Assembly (NCBI GenBank): GCA_002506705.1
Contig: DAYA01000029.1
Location: 1-33,170, forward strand
Source: Euryarchaeota archaeon UBA550
Lineage (GTDB): Archaea; Thermoplasmatota; Poseidoniia; Poseidoniales; Poseidoniaceae
DNA length: 33,170 nt
Direction of reading: 5' to 3'
This document shows, in pieces, positions 31,512 to 33,170 of the stretch. Position 1 is the first letter of the stretch, and every line of letters starts with the position of its first letter. The translations under genes were made by a program, and so were the position numbers. The notes under the pieces are model-generated. The model ran no database searches. It saw only the letters and a program-made list of their open reading frames with translations, and was not told the origin of the DNA.

Positions 31512-32738
31512 TCACCAGCCAAAGTGCTTAGCCCTCGAATATCCGAATGATAACAAGACGCTAATCACGCCTTTGGTGTATAGCAATGGGTGTTTTACTA
31601 GAATTTTCAAACCAATCCAGAGCTTATCTAAAACCGACATAGAACCCAACTCCTTTGGCAAACAACGTGCCATGTTGGATAATTCCTTGTCGCTCAAATC
31701 ATATAGGGATGTTTTTCCCTTCAGAATCTTATGATATGGAGGGAAGCGTTTCTTCCATGCATCGACATAGGCCAGCATGCGCTTGTTGGAGAGATCTCCT
31801 TCTGAGATTGCAGCAGCGATTGTTTGTGCGGCTTGCCTTCCTGACCAGAGTGCTAGGTGAGAGCCCCCTTCGAAAAGGGGTGAAGTAAATCCAGCAGCGT
31901 CTCCAACCAAAATAAGGCCGTCTCCAGTTGTAATTTCACGAGGACCGGAAATTGGAATTGTGCCCCCGAACGGTCTTGGCTTGATCCCTGGCTTTCTCCA
32001 TTCAGGGTTTTGAATTCCTTTGCCCTTGAGGTATGTATCATCGACGAATTTGTCTAGATATTTGATTGCGCCTTTCTTGTCGGTTGTAACTAATCCAACG
32101 TTAGCGCGACCGCCTTTCTTTGGTATCATCCACACATACCCATGCGGAGAATATTCAGGCCACAAGTAGAAGTCTAGATATCCATCATTATCGACTTCTG
32201 TCATCTCATACTGGAAGCCAGCAATGACCTCAACTTCCGTTCCCATATCCAGCAATTTTGTTGCTGCACCTGCAACTCCAGAAGCGTCAATCACCGCTTT
32301 ACATTCAATTGGAAATTCATTTCCTCTACCATCAATTTTCCAATTGGTAAATTCATTTTTACTATTGTAAATTCTTTCCATTGAAGTTACCTTGTGCCCT
32401 AGGTGCAAACTCGCGCCTTTTTTGACAGCTTCGTCACACAACCATTGTTCGAACTTATGCTTCTCGAGAACGTATCCTTTCTCAGTCAGAAGTTTGGCCG
32501 TACCGTCTGGGAAAATCACTCTGATGCCTTTGCAGTCGAGAGCGATTACATCTTCGGGAAGTTCGAGATCAAGATTGTCAACCGCCATCTGAGATAGACA
32601 CTCGCCGCAGTGAACAGGCACCCCAACTTCGGGATCAGCCTCGACAATCATTGTGCTAAGACCAGCACGAGCGGAGTGTAGTGCTGCCGAACCACCCCCG
32701 GGACCGGCCCCGATAACCAATACGTCGCAAGTCGCCAT
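31512..32738 (-). CDS. Geranylgeranyl reductase-family FAD enzyme
   Basis: Reduces the isoprenoid double bonds of archaeal ether lipids, or of quinone or pigment side chains. The 408 residues have an N-terminal FAD site VIGAGPGGGSAAL (8-20), the PVHCGECLS motif (41-49, Cys44 and Cys47, matching the conserved cysteines of archaeal GGR), HGYVWMIPKKGGRANVGL (199-216) and the second FAD motif GLILVGDAAGFTSPLFEGG (274-292). This is the digeranylgeranylglycerophospholipid reductase family, although close paralogues exist for menaquinone and chlorophyll. The neighbouring UbiD-family gene on the other strand makes a quinone link possible. The ATG directly follows a GC-rich hairpin. Confidence 0.93.
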   Translation of the reverse strand: MATCDVLVIGAGPGGGSAALHSARAGLSTMIVEADPEVGVPVHCGECLSQMAVDNLDLELPEDVIALDCKGIRVIFPDGTAKLLTEKGYVLEKHKFEQWLCDEAVKKGASLHLGHKVTSMERIYNSKNEFTNWKIDGRGNEFPIECKAVIDASGVAGAATKLLDMGTEVEVIAGFQYEMTEVDNDGYLDFYLWPEYSPHGYVWMIPKKGGRANVGLVTTDKKGAIKYLDKFVDDTYLKGKGIQNPEWRKPGIKPRPFGGTIPISGPREITTGDGLILVGDAAGFTSPLFEGGSHLALWSGRQAAQTIAAAISEGDLSNKRMLAYVDAWKKRFPPYHKILKGKTSLYDLSDKELSNMARCLPKELGSMSVLDKLWIGLKILVKHPLLYTKGVISVLLSFGYSRAKHFGW

Positions 32739-32757
32739 GCCTCCCCGAAGGGGAGGC
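32739..32757. promoter_or_regulatory. Perfect GC hairpin abutting the geranylgeranyl reductase start codon
   Basis: GCCTCCCCGAAGGGGAGGC forms an 8-bp perfect stem with a 3-base loop and ends exactly one base before the start codon of the minus-strand gene. On that strand it reads GGGGAGGC directly before ATG, so the only GGAGG-like sequence is inside the stem. It may block initiation, act as an operator, or mark a leaderless start if it is not transcribed. Confidence 0.5.
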
Positions 32758-32816
32758 GGGACTTGAATGAGTCGGAAGAGAACAAGTATTCATCAATAGG
32801 TTGTCCTAGCAGTAGC

Positions 32817-33170
32817 ATGGCCTGGCGTAATTCTACTCGTTGGCTTGCCCATCTCGAAGAAAAGGGCGAGTTGCTACGCATATCAGAGCCTGTAGACGTG
32901 GAACTGGAGGCTGGCGCAATTGCAGACAGGCTTGTCAAAACAAATGGCCCAGCAGTGTTGTTTGAGAACCCGAGATTACCTAACGGTGAAATCAGTGAAA
33001 TACCACTTGCAATGAACTTGTTTGGCTCCCATGACAGGACGCTCAGGGCACTCGGTGCAGCTCATCCAACAGAAGTCGGAGACAGGCTTGTTGCCCTGAT
33101 GAAGCCAGACATTGGAGGTATTGTCAAGAAACCATGGACTGGTTTACCACTCGCCCGGGATGCAATCTCA
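32817..33170 (+). CDS. UbiD-family decarboxylase, N-terminal part, cut by the window edge
   Basis: An open frame of 118 codons runs from the ATG at 32817 to the window end without a stop. It begins MAWRNSTRWLAHLEEKGELL and continues with RISEPVDVELEAGAIADRL and GPAVLFENPRLP, then LAMNLFGSHDRTLRALG. This is the UbiD N-terminal pattern (LExxGELxRI, VdxelEixxIadR, GPALLFEN, NLFGSxxR). UbiD enzymes use prenylated FMN to decarboxylate aromatic or unsaturated acids, for example in quinone biosynthesis. The catalytic Glu-Arg-Glu region lies beyond the edge. It is divergent from the geranylgeranyl reductase gene. Confidence 0.9.
   Translation, partial: MAWRNSTRWLAHLEEKGELLRISEPVDVELEAGAIADRLVKTNGPAVLFENPRLPNGEISEIPLAMNLFGSHDRTLRALGAAHPTEVGDRLVALMKPDIGGIVKKPWTGLPLARDAIS

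Overview
The window looks like a chromosomal segment of a planktonic marine archaeon of the Thermoplasmatota, most likely Marine Group II (Ca. Poseidoniia). This is inferred from gene content only. Archaeal markers are a Bud32-type kinase, a UPF0200 kinase, a DUF63 membrane protein, a two-domain archaeal FKBP, a geranylgeranyl-reductase-like lipid enzyme, a 2-phosphoglycerate-kinase-like protein and a FlaI/FlaJ-type pilus engine. They are mixed with genes of an aerobic amino-acid and peptide user: methylcrotonyl-CoA carboxylase, crotonases, an aldehyde dehydrogenase, a CcmF-type cytochrome c assembly protein and a large acidic lipoprotein with EF-hand-like loops. Several starts carry strong Shine-Dalgarno sites (GGAGGTGA types); others look leaderless.

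Layout. 1-1515 (minus): start of an unidentified gene and an aldehyde dehydrogenase. 1596-2258 (plus): 2-phosphoglycerate-kinase-like protein. 2255-7232 (minus): a pilus/secretion operon of an ATPase, two FlaJ/TadC-like membrane proteins and two small pilin-like proteins. 7313-10350 (minus): ABC exporter ATPase and permease, then a UPF0200 kinase. 10423-11247 (plus): enoyl-CoA hydratase. 11244-12818 (minus): RdgB and an unknown two-helix membrane protein. 12883-13236 (plus): CrcB. 13226-14356 (minus): NadA. 14417-15097 (plus): Bud32. 15066-17147 (minus): PAP2-type enzyme fused to an external beta-rich domain. 17227-18919 (minus): small membrane protein, cysteine-less Mrp ATPase and a DUF971 protein. 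18973-19335 (plus): ArsC. 19373-22576 (minus): large lipoprotein. 22635-32738 (minus): a long run of geranylgeranyl reductase, CcmF, FKBP, DUF63 protein, MCC beta, methylglutaconyl-CoA hydratase, MCC biotin carboxylase and a separate biotin carrier. 32817-end (plus): UbiD-family decarboxylase cut by the window edge.

How the genes work together. The 22.6-27.1 kb block encodes two consecutive steps of leucine breakdown (3-methylcrotonyl-CoA to 3-methylglutaconyl-CoA to HMG-CoA), with the MCC alpha subunit split into two proteins. The 2.3-7.2 kb block is a self-contained pilus engine. The Mrp-DUF971 pair is the most unusual part: the ATPase has lost every cysteine and carries an inserted beta-like segment where the metal-binding CxxC belongs, while its neighbour carries a CxCxxC cluster.

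Genes are tightly packed. No gene-free gap exceeds about 90 bases. All convergent pairs except arsC/lipoprotein overlap at their ends. I saw no tRNA, rRNA, CRISPR array, insertion sequence or replication origin.
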